Shown here piece after piece: positions 47,388-55,838 of a DNA stretch of 64,000 nt. Under the pieces are notes generated by a model, which saw only the letters and a list, made by a program, of their open reading frames with translations, did no database searches and had not been told where the DNA came from. Numbering within the stretch: position 1 is the stretch's first letter; each line of letters opens with the position of its first letter. Where the stretch lies: contig DATMRW010000012.1 in NCBI GenBank assembly GCA_035565775.1, positions 318,090 to 382,089 on the forward strand, in the 5' to 3' direction. Source of the DNA: PRO6 sp035565775. Lineage in GTDB: Bacteria; Pseudomonadota; Alphaproteobacteria; Rhizobiales; Xanthobacteraceae. A program made the position numbers and the translations under genes.

Positions 47388-49004
47388 TCAGCCCGGCCTT
47401 GCGGGATGGATGAACGGCCAGGGGCTCGCCTCGCTGTCGCGCGGCACGTCGATGGCGATGAGGCTGGGCCCGCCGCTCGCAAGCGCCTTTTCCAGCGCGG
47501 GGCGGAAATTGTCCGGCGAAGTGACGCGCGCAGCGCCGACGCCAAAGGATTCCGCGAGTTTGACGAAGTCCGGGTTGACGAGATCGGCGGCGACGACGCG
47601 GCCGTCGAATGTGGTGAGCTGGTCGCGGCGGACATTGCCGTAGGCACCGTTGTCGAACACCAGCGTGACGACGCCGATGTTGTACTGCACGGCGGTCGCC
47701 AGCTCCTGCACCGCGAACATGAAGCCGCCGTCGCCGGTGATGGCGACGACCGGGCGGTCCGGGCACGCGACCTTCGCGCCGAGCGCGGTCGGAAAGCCCG
47801 AGCCGAGCGTGCCCTGGTAGCCCGACGTGATGAAGGTGCGCGGCTGATAGATTGGAAAGCCATACCAGGAGGCGAAGCCGACCTGCGACAGCTCGTCGGT
47901 GACGATGGCGTTGTGCGGCAGCACGTCCCGCAAAATATCGAGATAGGCCATTTGCGGCTGGATGGCCTTGATCTTTGCAGCGGCGCTGGCGCTGCCCTCG
48001 CGGATTTTCTCGCGGCGGCCGGTCTGTCTCTTGTAGCCGGCCTTGCTGACGGCCGCCGCCAGCGCCGCGGTGCCAGCCTTCGCGTCGGCGACGATTGCCG
48101 CATCCGGCGTCAGGCGGCGCATCTCGGCCGGGTCGATATCGATGCGGATCGACTTCAGCCCCTGCGGCTGGAACGGCCAGCGCCACGACGGAAGTTCGAG
48201 GCGGGTGCCGATGCCGATCATCAGGTCGGTCTCCGGCCACAGCTCATAGGCAGCCGCCATGGTGAGGCCGAGTTCATGGGCATTGCTGACGATGCCGCGC
48301 CCGCTGCGAAACGCCACCACCGGCGCATCGATCATCTCGGCGAGCTCGAGGATTTCATCGGCGGCGTCAAATGCGCCCGCACCGACAAAGATCATCGGCG
48401 CGCGGCTGCCCGCGATCAGGGCGCTCGCCGCCTTGACGCGGTCGGGATCGGGGAGGGGCGGCGGCAGCACGTCGAGCGGCGCGACGGGAGCAACCGCTGC
48501 GCGCTGGGTGAACACGTCCCACGGCATCTCGATGGCGGCGGGGCCGCGGCGGCCGGACAGCATCTGCTGGAAGGCGCGGGCGATGGTTGAGGGCGCCAGG
48601 CCGGGATGCTCGACGCGTTCGGCCCATTTGACGAAGGTGCGCAAGGTGGCGAGCTGGTCCGGCATTTCGTGCAGATGGCCGCGGCCCTTGCCGAGAAACG
48701 ATGTCGGCACCTGGCCGGTCAGGCATAACACCGGCTCATTGCAGCCAAACGCTGTGAGCATGGCCGCGCCGGCATTCAGCACGCCGGGGCCGGGGACAAC
48801 GCTGAATGCGCTCGGCCTGCCGGTGGCGCGGCTGTAGCCGAAGGCCATATAGCCGCAGGCCTGCTCGTGGCGTGCGCCGACCACGTTCAGCTTCTCGCGC
48901 GCAAAGGCATCGAAAAGGCCATAAATCTGCGCGCCGGGCAGGCCGAACACGGTGTCGATACCGTGCGCCGACAAGCCCTTTGCCAGCGCATCACCACCGG
49001 TCAT
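47388..49004 (-). CDS. Thiamine-diphosphate-dependent enzyme, acetolactate synthase large subunit-like
   Basis: A 538-aa enzyme of the acetohydroxyacid synthase/benzoylformate decarboxylase superfamily. E47 in GARHEQACGYMA is the ThDP-activating Glu, the middle domain is present, and the C-terminal cofactor motif reads GDGGFMFAVQELATAV...VFDNGAYGN (GDG-Nx-NN type). No regulatory small subunit is nearby, so it is probably not the biosynthetic ilvB; it may act on a 2-keto acid or acyl-CoA. ATG 49004 was taken; TTG 49013 has a better-spaced GGAG. It leads a unit with the SDR gene. Confidence 0.87.
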   Translation of the reverse strand: MTGGDALAKGLSAHGIDTVFGLPGAQIYGLFDAFAREKLNVVGARHEQACGYMAFGYSRATGRPSAFSVVPGPGVLNAGAAMLTAFGCNEPVLCLTGQVPTSFLGKGRGHLHEMPDQLATLRTFVKWAERVEHPGLAPSTIARAFQQMLSGRRGPAAIEMPWDVFTQRAAVAPVAPLDVLPPPLPDPDRVKAASALIAGSRAPMIFVGAGAFDAADEILELAEMIDAPVVAFRSGRGIVSNAHELGLTMAAAYELWPETDLMIGIGTRLELPSWRWPFQPQGLKSIRIDIDPAEMRRLTPDAAIVADAKAGTAALAAAVSKAGYKRQTGRREKIREGSASAAAKIKAIQPQMAYLDILRDVLPHNAIVTDELSQVGFASWYGFPIYQPRTFITSGYQGTLGSGFPTALGAKVACPDRPVVAITGDGGFMFAVQELATAVQYNIGVVTLVFDNGAYGNVRRDQLTTFDGRVVAADLVNPDFVKLAESFGVGAARVTSPDNFRPALEKALASGGPSLIAIDVPRDSEASPWPFIHPARPG

Positions 49005-49344
49005 TTCGCTCAAGGTCGTCTCCACCAAAACAGTTTGCGCGTGATGGTTACGGCAAGCGCGACGCAGGTCAACCGCAGATCTGTTGATCTCTGTGCATCG
49101 CAGCAACGCGCCGCGCGTCGCATCACTGCAAAGCGCATTGATGGCCGCGGCGAACGAGCTGCTGGACACGCCGTCAAAATTTCGGTCATCTAGAAGCCGG
49201 ATTAAGAAAAAGCCGACCGAAGGGAAATTCGGCATCATGATCTTGGGCCGAAGCTCTCTTTCCACCACAAACCGGCGACGACCTGGCTGGACCCCGCATT
49301 TCCGGCGTCATCGTCCCGATATAAAAGAGAGCGAATAACCCGCC
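49005..49344. other. Divergent intergenic region, ThDP enzyme / Ldh_2 dehydrogenase
   Basis: About 340 bp that must carry both promoters. A reading frame continuous with the ThDP-enzyme gene extends leftward-strand upstream to 49268, but its translation lacks the family's N-terminus. I see no clear operator. Confidence 0.4.
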
Positions 49345-50430
49345 ATGGTGATCATTCCGGTTCAAAATCTCATCGATTTCGTCGCCGATATTTTTCGTCA
49401 TGCAGGCTCGTCCGATGGCGAAGCCAAGCGCATCGCAAGCTATCTCACCACCGCCAACCTGACGGGGCACGACAGCCACGGCGTCATCCGCGTTCCGGTG
49501 TATGTGCGCTGGAAAAACCAGGGCGCGGTAAAGCCCGACCAGACCGCGGAGCTGGTGGTGGACACGCCGTCGCTCGCGGTGGTCGATGGTCGTTTTGGGT
49601 ATGGCCAGACGGTCGCGCCGGAGGCGGTGCGCATCGGCATCAAGAAATGCAAGGAAAACGGCCTTGCCGCCGTGGCGCTGCGCAACGCTGGGCATATCGG
49701 CCGCATCGGCGACTGGGCCGAGATGGCGGCCGCCGAGGGGCTGGTCTCGATTCATTTCGTCAATGCCGCAGGCTCCGTTCTCGTCGCGCCCTTTGGCGGA
49801 ATCGAGCGCAGGTTTTCAACCGCGCCTTACTGCGTCGGCATTCCACGGCCGGGCCAGACGCCGGTGGTGCTCGATTTCGCCACCTCGATCGTGGCCGAGG
49901 GCAAGGTGCTGGTGGCCAGCCGCGGCGGCAAGCCGCTGCCGAAGGGGGCGCTGGTGAACGCCGAGGGCGAACTCACCGAAGACCCGTCGGCGCTCTATGG
50001 CGATTATACCCCCGGCGGAACGCGCGATCACACGCAAGGCACCGGCGCGATCCGCGCCTTCGGCGACCACAAGGGCTCCGGCCTTGCCCTGATTTGCGAG
50101 CTGCTCGGCGGCGCGTTGACCGGCAACGGCGCAACGCGCCTCAATCGCCCGATGACGAACGGCATGCTGTCGATCTATATCGATCCCGCGCGCATCGACC
50201 CGGCGCATTTCTTCGACGGGGAGGTCGCGCGCTATATCGAGAGTGTGAAAAGCAGCAAGACCGTCGCCGGCGTCGACGAGGTGCTCATTCCCGGCGAGCC
50301 GGAGACACGAAGCCGCAAGGAGCGCACGGAGAACGGCATTCCGCTGTCGGACGATACGTGGGCTGCTATCGTCAACACGGCGCGCGAGGTCGGGGTCAGC
50401 GAAACGCGCATCCAGCAGGCGAGCGCCTGA
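49345..50430 (+). CDS. Ldh_2 family oxidoreductase (malate/L-lactate dehydrogenase type)
   Basis: A 361-aa NAD(P)-dependent dehydrogenase of the Ldh_2 superfamily. GHDSHGVIRVPVYV holds the catalytic His; NAGHIGRIGDWAE, PVVLDFATS and FGDHKGSGLALICELLGGALTG are standard signatures. It interconverts a 2-hydroxy acid and a 2-keto acid; members act on malate, lactate, ureidoglycolate, sulfolactate or diketogulonate, and the substrate cannot be chosen here. It is followed after 42 bp by an HpaI-type aldolase gene; the pair probably forms one catabolic step set. Confidence 0.92.
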   Translation: MVIIPVQNLIDFVADIFRHAGSSDGEAKRIASYLTTANLTGHDSHGVIRVPVYVRWKNQGAVKPDQTAELVVDTPSLAVVDGRFGYGQTVAPEAVRIGIKKCKENGLAAVALRNAGHIGRIGDWAEMAAAEGLVSIHFVNAAGSVLVAPFGGIERRFSTAPYCVGIPRPGQTPVVLDFATSIVAEGKVLVASRGGKPLPKGALVNAEGELTEDPSALYGDYTPGGTRDHTQGTGAIRAFGDHKGSGLALICELLGGALTGNGATRLNRPMTNGMLSIYIDPARIDPAHFFDGEVARYIESVKSSKTVAGVDEVLIPGEPETRSRKERTENGIPLSDDTWAAIVNTAREVGVSETRIQQASA

Positions 50431-50472
50431 ATTGCCGCGAACATAAAAATCAGAAACCAGCGAAGTGGAGCA

Positions 50473-51255
50473 GTGCCGGTGGCAAATAACGTGAAGAAAA
50501 TCTGGGCATCCGGAAAGGTCGTGGTCAACGGATGGCTCGCGATCCCGTCCGGCTTTTCCGCCGAGGTGATGGCGCAATGCGGCTTCGACAGCGTGACCGT
50601 CGACATGCAGCACGGCGTGCAGGACTATCAGTCGATGGTGCAGTGCTTTCAGGCGATGCAGGCCCATCCCGTGACGCCGATGGTGCGCGTGCCGTGGAAC
50701 GAGCCGGGGATCGTCGGCAAGGTGCTCGACGCCGGCGCCTATGGCGTGATCTGCCCGATGATCAACACCAGGGAGGAAGCCGAGGCCTTCGTCTCCGCCT
50801 GCAAATATCCGCCGCGCGGCACCCGCAGCAATGGTCCCATCCGTGCCGGGCTCTACGGCTCGTCGAGCGGCTATCAGGCGACGGCGAACGAGGAGACCCT
50901 GTGCATCCCGATGCTGGAAACAAAGACGGCGGTCGGGAACATGGAGGCCATCCTCGATGTCGAAGGCATCGCCGGGGTCTATGTCGGCCCGTCCGATCTC
51001 GGCTTCTCCTATGGGCTCGTGCCGAAGCTGGATCGGGACGAGCCGGAGATTTTGAAGATTTATGACAAGCTCGTGAAGGAGTGCGAGAAGCGCAACATCT
51101 TCCCCGGCATCCACTGCAGCGGACCGGAAGGCGCGGTGCGGGCGATCAATCAGGGTTTCAAGCTGGTGACGCTGCTGAACGACAGCGGCATCATGGCGAC
51201 CTATGCCCGGATGTGCGTGGATGAGACCCGCAAGAACGCGAAGGGCCGCGCATAA
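50473..51255 (+). CDS. HpcH/HpaI family aldolase
   Basis: A 260-aa class II aldolase. VTVDMQHGVQDY (catalytic His), MVRVPWNEPG (Arg), PMLETKTAVGNMEAIL (metal-binding Glu) and YVGPSDLGFSYG (metal-binding Asp) occur in the family order. It cleaves 2-keto-4-hydroxy acids to pyruvate and an aldehyde. A GTG start is used: GTG 50473 is only 2 nt from the GGAG site, while GTG 50479 has ideal 8-nt spacing and may be the true start. Paired with the Ldh_2 gene and separate from the hpa block at 38-41 kb. Confidence 0.92.
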   Translation: MPVANNVKKIWASGKVVVNGWLAIPSGFSAEVMAQCGFDSVTVDMQHGVQDYQSMVQCFQAMQAHPVTPMVRVPWNEPGIVGKVLDAGAYGVICPMINTREEAEAFVSACKYPPRGTRSNGPIRAGLYGSSSGYQATANEETLCIPMLETKTAVGNMEAILDVEGIAGVYVGPSDLGFSYGLVPKLDRDEPEILKIYDKLVKECEKRNIFPGIHCSGPEGAVRAINQGFKLVTLLNDSGIMATYARMCVDETRKNAKGRA

Positions 51256-51279
51256 TCTCATCCGACGTTCGCATATGCA

Positions 51280-51326
51280 GCGCGCCGCCGGCGGTCCCGT
51301 TTGAGGGCGATCCGCCGGCGGCGCGC
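51280..51326. terminator. Large GC stem-loop after the aldolase gene
   Basis: A 15-bp perfect stem (GCGCGCCGCCGGCGG with its complement) around a 17-nt loop that itself can pair CCC with GGG. CCGCGTTTTGGG follows, a short T-run. It lies 25 bp after the aldolase stop and ahead of hpnP, so it is most likely the terminator of the dehydrogenase-aldolase unit. Confidence 0.65.
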
Positions 51327-51463
51327 CGCGTTTTGGGAAGCTCTTTGCCGGTATTTCTTCGGTTTTTGATCGCCGTGCCATAAAATCGAGTAATTTTCGC
51401 TCCAGCCTTTCAGTACCCGCAACGCAAGGGCGGCGCTGCCGCCGAACCGGTGAAGAGGGTGGC

Positions 51464-53053
51464 ATGAGAGCACAGGCAGCACGGGCGGGCCGGCGCATTC
51501 TCTGCGTGTTTCCCCGCTACACGTCGTCATTCGGCACGTTCGAATATTCCTATCCGCTGACGGCTGGCGTGAAGGCCTTCATGCCGCCACAGGGGCTGCT
51601 GCTGATCGCGGCCTATCTTCCCGAAGCCTGGGATGTGCGTTTCATCGACGAAAACATCGCCGCCGCAAGCGAAGACGATTTCCGCTGGGCGGAGGCTGTG
51701 CTGGTCAGCGGCATGCATGTCCAGCGGGCGCAGCTCAACGACATCTGCCGCCGCGCCCATGAGTTCGATCTGCCGGTGGCGATTGGCGGCCCGTCGGTCA
51801 GCGCATCGCCGGAGTATTATCCCTCGTTCGATTATCTGCATATCGGCGAGCTTGGTGATGCTACGGACGAGCTGATCGCGCTGCTTGCCCGCGATGTCCG
51901 CCGCCCGCCGCGGCAGGTCGTGCTGGAAACCGCGGAGCGGCTGCCGATGACGCAGTTTCCCGTTCCGGCCTATGAACTTGCGCAGATCCCGCGCTACTTT
52001 CTCGGCAGCATCCAGTATTCCAGCGGCTGTCCCTATCAGTGCGAGTTCTGCGATATCCCGGCGCTCTATGGCCGCAACCCGCGCCTGAAGACGCCCGAGC
52101 AGGTGACTGGCGAACTCGACAAGCTGCTTGCATGCGGGCTGATCGGCTCGGTTTACTTCGTCGACGACAATTTCATCGGCAACCGCAAGGCGGCGCTGGA
52201 ATTGCTGCCGCATCTGATCGCGTGGCAGAGGCGCACGGGTTATGTGCTGCGTTTCTCCTGCGAGGCGACGCTGAATATCGCTAAGCGCCCCGAGATTCTG
52301 GAGAAGATGAGGGAGGCGTATTTCATCACGATTTTTTGCGGCATCGAGACGCCGGACCCGGTGGCGCTGAAGGCGATCGCCAAGGATCACAACATGATGG
52401 TTCCCATCATGGAAGCGGTCGCCACGCTCAATCGCTATGGGCTGGAAGTGGTGTCGGGCATCATTCTCGGGCTCGATACGGACAAGCCGGAAACCGGCGA
52501 GCACCTCCTGCATTTCATCGACGAGTCACAAATTCCGCTGCTGACCATCAACCTGCTGCAGGCGCTGCCGAAGACGCCGCTGTGGGACCGGCTGCGGCGC
52601 GAGCATCGGCTGGTCGAGGACGACGACCGCGATTCCAATGTCCGGTTTCTGATGCCCTACGCGGATGTGGTCGCGATGTGGCAGCGTTGCATGGGAGAGG
52701 CGTATCAGCCCAGAAAACTTTTCGAGCGCTATGAGCATCAGGTCCGGTTTACTTACGCCAACCGGATCACGCCAGAATATCGGCGCTCGCGGCTGACGTG
52801 GCCCAATGTCAAACTCGGCGCGACGATCCTCAAGAACATCTTTTGGAATGTCGGTGTGCTGGGTGACTATCGCGGCGAGTTCTGGAAGTTCGCGGCCCGC
52901 CGCCTCATGCGGGGGCAGATCGAGCACCTTGTTGCAGTCAGCCTCGTTGCCCACCATCTTATCCTCTATGCGCGCATTGCGTCGCGGGGCCGCGCCAATG
53001 CCTCGCACTATTCGATGCGGCAGCGCGAGGCGCTTCCGGCGGCGGCGGAATAG
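51464..53053 (+). CDS. hpnP: Hopanoid C-2 methylase HpnP (B12-binding radical SAM)
   Basis: A 529-aa class B radical SAM methylase. An N-terminal cobalamin-binding region (about 12-145) includes FGTFEYSYPL...KAFMPPQGLLLIAAYLP and GGPSVSASPEYYP. The radical SAM cluster is C189-x3-C193-x2-C196 (SGCPYQCEFCDIP), then ALYGRNPRLKTPEQ, a run shared by HpnP proteins. It methylates hopanoids at C-2, giving 2-methylhopanoids. GAAGAGG precedes the ATG. It stands just upstream of the HpnN-like transporter and the hpnCDE-shc-hpnG operon, as in Rhodopseudomonas palustris. It is transcribed separately after a large hairpin. Confidence 0.9.
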   Translation: MRAQAARAGRRILCVFPRYTSSFGTFEYSYPLTAGVKAFMPPQGLLLIAAYLPEAWDVRFIDENIAAASEDDFRWAEAVLVSGMHVQRAQLNDICRRAHEFDLPVAIGGPSVSASPEYYPSFDYLHIGELGDATDELIALLARDVRRPPRQVVLETAERLPMTQFPVPAYELAQIPRYFLGSIQYSSGCPYQCEFCDIPALYGRNPRLKTPEQVTGELDKLLACGLIGSVYFVDDNFIGNRKAALELLPHLIAWQRRTGYVLRFSCEATLNIAKRPEILEKMREAYFITIFCGIETPDPVALKAIAKDHNMMVPIMEAVATLNRYGLEVVSGIILGLDTDKPETGEHLLHFIDESQIPLLTINLLQALPKTPLWDRLRREHRLVEDDDRDSNVRFLMPYADVVAMWQRCMGEAYQPRKLFERYEHQVRFTYANRITPEYRRSRLTWPNVKLGATILKNIFWNVGVLGDYRGEFWKFAARRLMRGQIEHLVAVSLVAHHLILYARIASRGRANASHYSMRQREALPAAAE

Positions 53054-53382
53054 GACCCTCAGGGAGGATACGGATTGCTGCCGATGCGGTAACGGATGCT
53101 TGCACAGGCCCGGACCGACCTGTTAGCCTGCGAATAATTTGATGCAATTGTCCGATGTCGCGGCTTGGCGCGACAATCGCCCGGCGAGCCGACCCGGGGC
53201 GCTGCTAAGGCTGAATTGCGGTGAGGGCGGATGACTTTGGCGAGAAGGTCAAGAGGAAATCCGGAATTCTCGACGGCGCACGAATTTGTGAAATTTGCCC
53301 GTCATTCTTCTTATTTATTTTGGCAGGCGGCGGATTCGTCGCGCCAATCCGATCCCGGACTGACAACCGAATTGGGTAAGGG
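53054..53382. other. Intergenic region between hpnP and the HpnN-like gene
   Basis: About 330 bp without a supported gene. A 7-bp hairpin TGTCGCG/CGCGACA (53156-53175) has no T-tract. An AT-rich patch near 53285-53325 (TTCTTCTTATTTATTTTGG) may contain the promoter of the transporter gene. Confidence 0.4.
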
Positions 53383-55746
53383 ATGGTCCCTGATAATCTG
53401 AGCGAGGAAGCTGCGGCGCGAAGGCAGGCAAGCATCGCCTTCGGGGTGGAACGAATTGGCGTTCTTGCGCTTCGTGCTCCGGTGATCTGGTGCATCACGC
53501 TGCTGGCGCTTTGCATCGTCGCCGTTTTCGGGCTGGAGCGCATCAAGGTCGATGACTCGCTGAGCCAGCTCTTTCGCTCCGATACGCCTGAATACAAGCA
53601 ATACGAGGCGGTGACGAAGCGTTTTCCCTCCACCGAGTACGACGTGCTCGTCGTGGTGGAAGGCAAGAACCTGCTGGCTCGCGACAACCTCGAAAAATTG
53701 CGCGATCTCGTCACCGATCTGCAGCTCATCGATGGCACGCGCGGTTTGATCTCGCTGTTCTCCGCGCGGCAGGCTCCCGCTCCGGGCAAATTGCCGGCGG
53801 CACTGTTTCCACAGCAGTTGCCCACCGGCAGCGACTATGACGCCTTCATCAAGACCGTGAAGGCCAACGAGATCATTCGCGGCAAGCTGCTGTCCGAAGA
53901 TGGCACACTGGCGCTGATCGTGCTGTCGCTCGATCCCCAGGTCATGGGGAACAATACCCTCAAGAAGACCATCGAGGAAATCCGCCATGTGATGGCCGAA
54001 GACCTCGCCGGAACCGGGCTGACCCAGCAGCTCTCCGGCGTGCCGGTGATGCAGCTCGAAATCCGCAATGCGGTCGAGCGCGACGGGGTAATCTACAACG
54101 TCGCGGGTATCGTCGCCGGATGCCTGATCGCAATCCTGTTCTTCCGCAGGCTGTCGTTCATGGTGATCGCCGCGTTCCCGCCGCTGATCGCCATTCTGCT
54201 GTCGCTCGGGGCGCTCGGCTGGATCGGCTTCAGCCTCAACATGTTTCTCAACGTGATGACGCCGCTGATCATGGTGATCAGCTTTTCCGACTCGATGCAG
54301 CTTACATTCGCGGCGCGCGACCGCCTGATCGCCGGCGAGGACAAATATGCCGCGTTCCGCAATGCGGTACTTGTGGTCGGCCCGGCCTGCGTGCTGACCC
54401 ACGCCACTGCCGGCATTTCCTTCATTGCATTGCAGTTCTCCAATTCGGACCTGATCCGCAAATTCGGCGAGGCGGGCCTGGCTGCCACGATCATCGCCCT
54501 GATAGCAGTGCTGACGCTCGTGCCGGTGTTCGGCGTACTGTTGGTGCGCAACGAAAATGTGTTCGCCGCGCGGTTCAGGCTGGCGGACGGCGGTGTCACC
54601 GCGCTGCGGGCCTTCTGCCAGTGGATCGCCGTTCGCATGGTATCGCGGCCGGGACTTTACAGCCTGATGTCGGTAATCCTCGTCGGCGGGCTGGCGGTCG
54701 TCTATGCCCACCTTGAGCCGCGCTATCGGCTGGCCGATCAGGTGCCCGACAAGCGGCAGGCGATCGAGGCCAGCGAGCGGCTCGACGCCAAGCTCACCGG
54801 GGCCAATCCGATCGACGTGCTGATCGAGTTTCCGAAGGGGCAGAGCCTGTACTCGCCGGAAACGCTGGCGACGATCGCCGAGGTCCATTCGCTCGTCGAG
54901 AAGCAGGCGGGAGTCGGCAATGTCTGGTCGCTTGAGACACTGCGGCGGTGGCTGGCCGAGAAGGCCGGCGCGCATGATGTCGCGACGCTGAAGGAATATG
55001 TCGACCTCCTGCCCAAGCATCTGGTCCGCCGCTTCATCGATGCTGACGAGACCGCTGTCGTCGTCTCGGGCCGCGTGCCGGACAGCGATTCCAGCCAGAT
55101 CCTGCCGATCGTCGAAAAGCTCGACAGTGCGCTTGCCAAGGTGCGCATGGAGCATCCCGGCTACGAGATTGCGGTGACGGGGTTGGCCGCGATCGCCGCC
55201 CGCAACAGTTCGGGCATGATCCACAAGCTCAATCAGGCGCTCACTATCGAATTTGCCTTCGTGGCCCTGTTTATCGGCCTGGCCTTCCGGTCCGTCGTTG
55301 TGATGCTGTCATGCATCCTGCCGGGCATATTCCCGGTGGTGATGTCGGGCACGTTGCTGTGGCTGCTGGGGGAGGGGCTGCAATTTGCCAGCGTCGTCGC
55401 GCTCATCGTCTCGTTCGGGCTCGGGCTGAGTGCAACCATCCATTTCCTGAACCGGCTGCGCCTGGCCGAGAGCCCGGATCTCGACCCCGCGGTGTCAGTG
55501 GAGCGGGCGACGGTTCTGGTCGGACCAGCGCTGATCTTGACGACGGTGGTGCTGGCCTGCGGGCTGGTCGTGACGGTGTTCTCGGATCTGCCGTCGCTGC
55601 GGCTATTCGGCTGGCTGAGCGCGTTCTCGATGATCGCAGCGCTGTTCGCCGACCTGTTCATCCTGCGGCCGACGTCGATGTGGCTGATCCGGATGAATCA
55701 GAAGCTGCGCGGGCGCGCGAAGACGCCAGCGCCCGCCGAGCACTGA
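53383..55746 (+). CDS. hpnN: RND/MMPL superfamily transporter, probable hopanoid transporter HpnN
   Basis: A 787-aa membrane protein with two MMPL/RND halves: a first helix near residues 32-50 (VIWCITLLALCIVAVFGL), a periplasmic domain, a helix bundle (about 225-400), then a second helix, periplasmic domain and bundle (about 625-780). FSDSMQLTFAARDRL and LSATIHFLNRLRL lie at matching places in the two halves. HpnN moves hopanoids to the outer membrane in R. palustris. The assignment rests on its place between hpnP and hpnC; at 787 aa it is shorter than typical HpnN (about 860-880), so a related MMPL exporter is possible. Confidence 0.72.
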   Translation: MVPDNLSEEAAARRQASIAFGVERIGVLALRAPVIWCITLLALCIVAVFGLERIKVDDSLSQLFRSDTPEYKQYEAVTKRFPSTEYDVLVVVEGKNLLARDNLEKLRDLVTDLQLIDGTRGLISLFSARQAPAPGKLPAALFPQQLPTGSDYDAFIKTVKANEIIRGKLLSEDGTLALIVLSLDPQVMGNNTLKKTIEEIRHVMAEDLAGTGLTQQLSGVPVMQLEIRNAVERDGVIYNVAGIVAGCLIAILFFRRLSFMVIAAFPPLIAILLSLGALGWIGFSLNMFLNVMTPLIMVISFSDSMQLTFAARDRLIAGEDKYAAFRNAVLVVGPACVLTHATAGISFIALQFSNSDLIRKFGEAGLAATIIALIAVLTLVPVFGVLLVRNENVFAARFRLADGGVTALRAFCQWIAVRMVSRPGLYSLMSVILVGGLAVVYAHLEPRYRLADQVPDKRQAIEASERLDAKLTGANPIDVLIEFPKGQSLYSPETLATIAEVHSLVEKQAGVGNVWSLETLRRWLAEKAGAHDVATLKEYVDLLPKHLVRRFIDADETAVVVSGRVPDSDSSQILPIVEKLDSALAKVRMEHPGYEIAVTGLAAIAARNSSGMIHKLNQALTIEFAFVALFIGLAFRSVVVMLSCILPGIFPVVMSGTLLWLLGEGLQFASVVALIVSFGLGLSATIHFLNRLRLAESPDLDPAVSVERATVLVGPALILTTVVLACGLVVTVFSDLPSLRLFGWLSAFSMIAALFADLFILRPTSMWLIRMNQKLRGRAKTPAPAEH

Positions 55747-55791
55747 CCGCCGGCTCGCTTCCGTCGCGCATGGCCTGTGGCCAAAAGAACA

Positions 55792-55821
55792 AGGCACCCT
55801 GTTCGGGGCGCCTGCGTTTTT
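55792..55821 (+). terminator. Rho-independent terminator after the HpnN-like gene
   Basis: AGGC-A-CCC pairs with GGG-C-GCCT (one A-C mismatch, short loop) and is followed by GCG and five T's. It lies about 45 bp after the transporter stop and before the convergent secreted-protein gene. Confidence 0.6.
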
Positions 55822-55838
55822 CGGGTTGGCAGGCGAGG

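Noticed and set aside
47388..49268. Longer form of the ThDP enzyme starting at 49268
   Set aside because: The extra 88 residues lack the family pattern; the conserved N-terminus begins at residue 1 of the 49004 start.
53156..53175. TGTCGCG/CGCGACA hairpin as terminator of hpnP
   Set aside because: Only 7 bp, no T-run and 100 bp after the stop; too weak to call.
53311..55224. 637-codon minus-strand frame opposite the HpnN-like gene
   Set aside because: Antisense shadow of a membrane protein; low-complexity Arg/Asp/Gln composition and no family signature.
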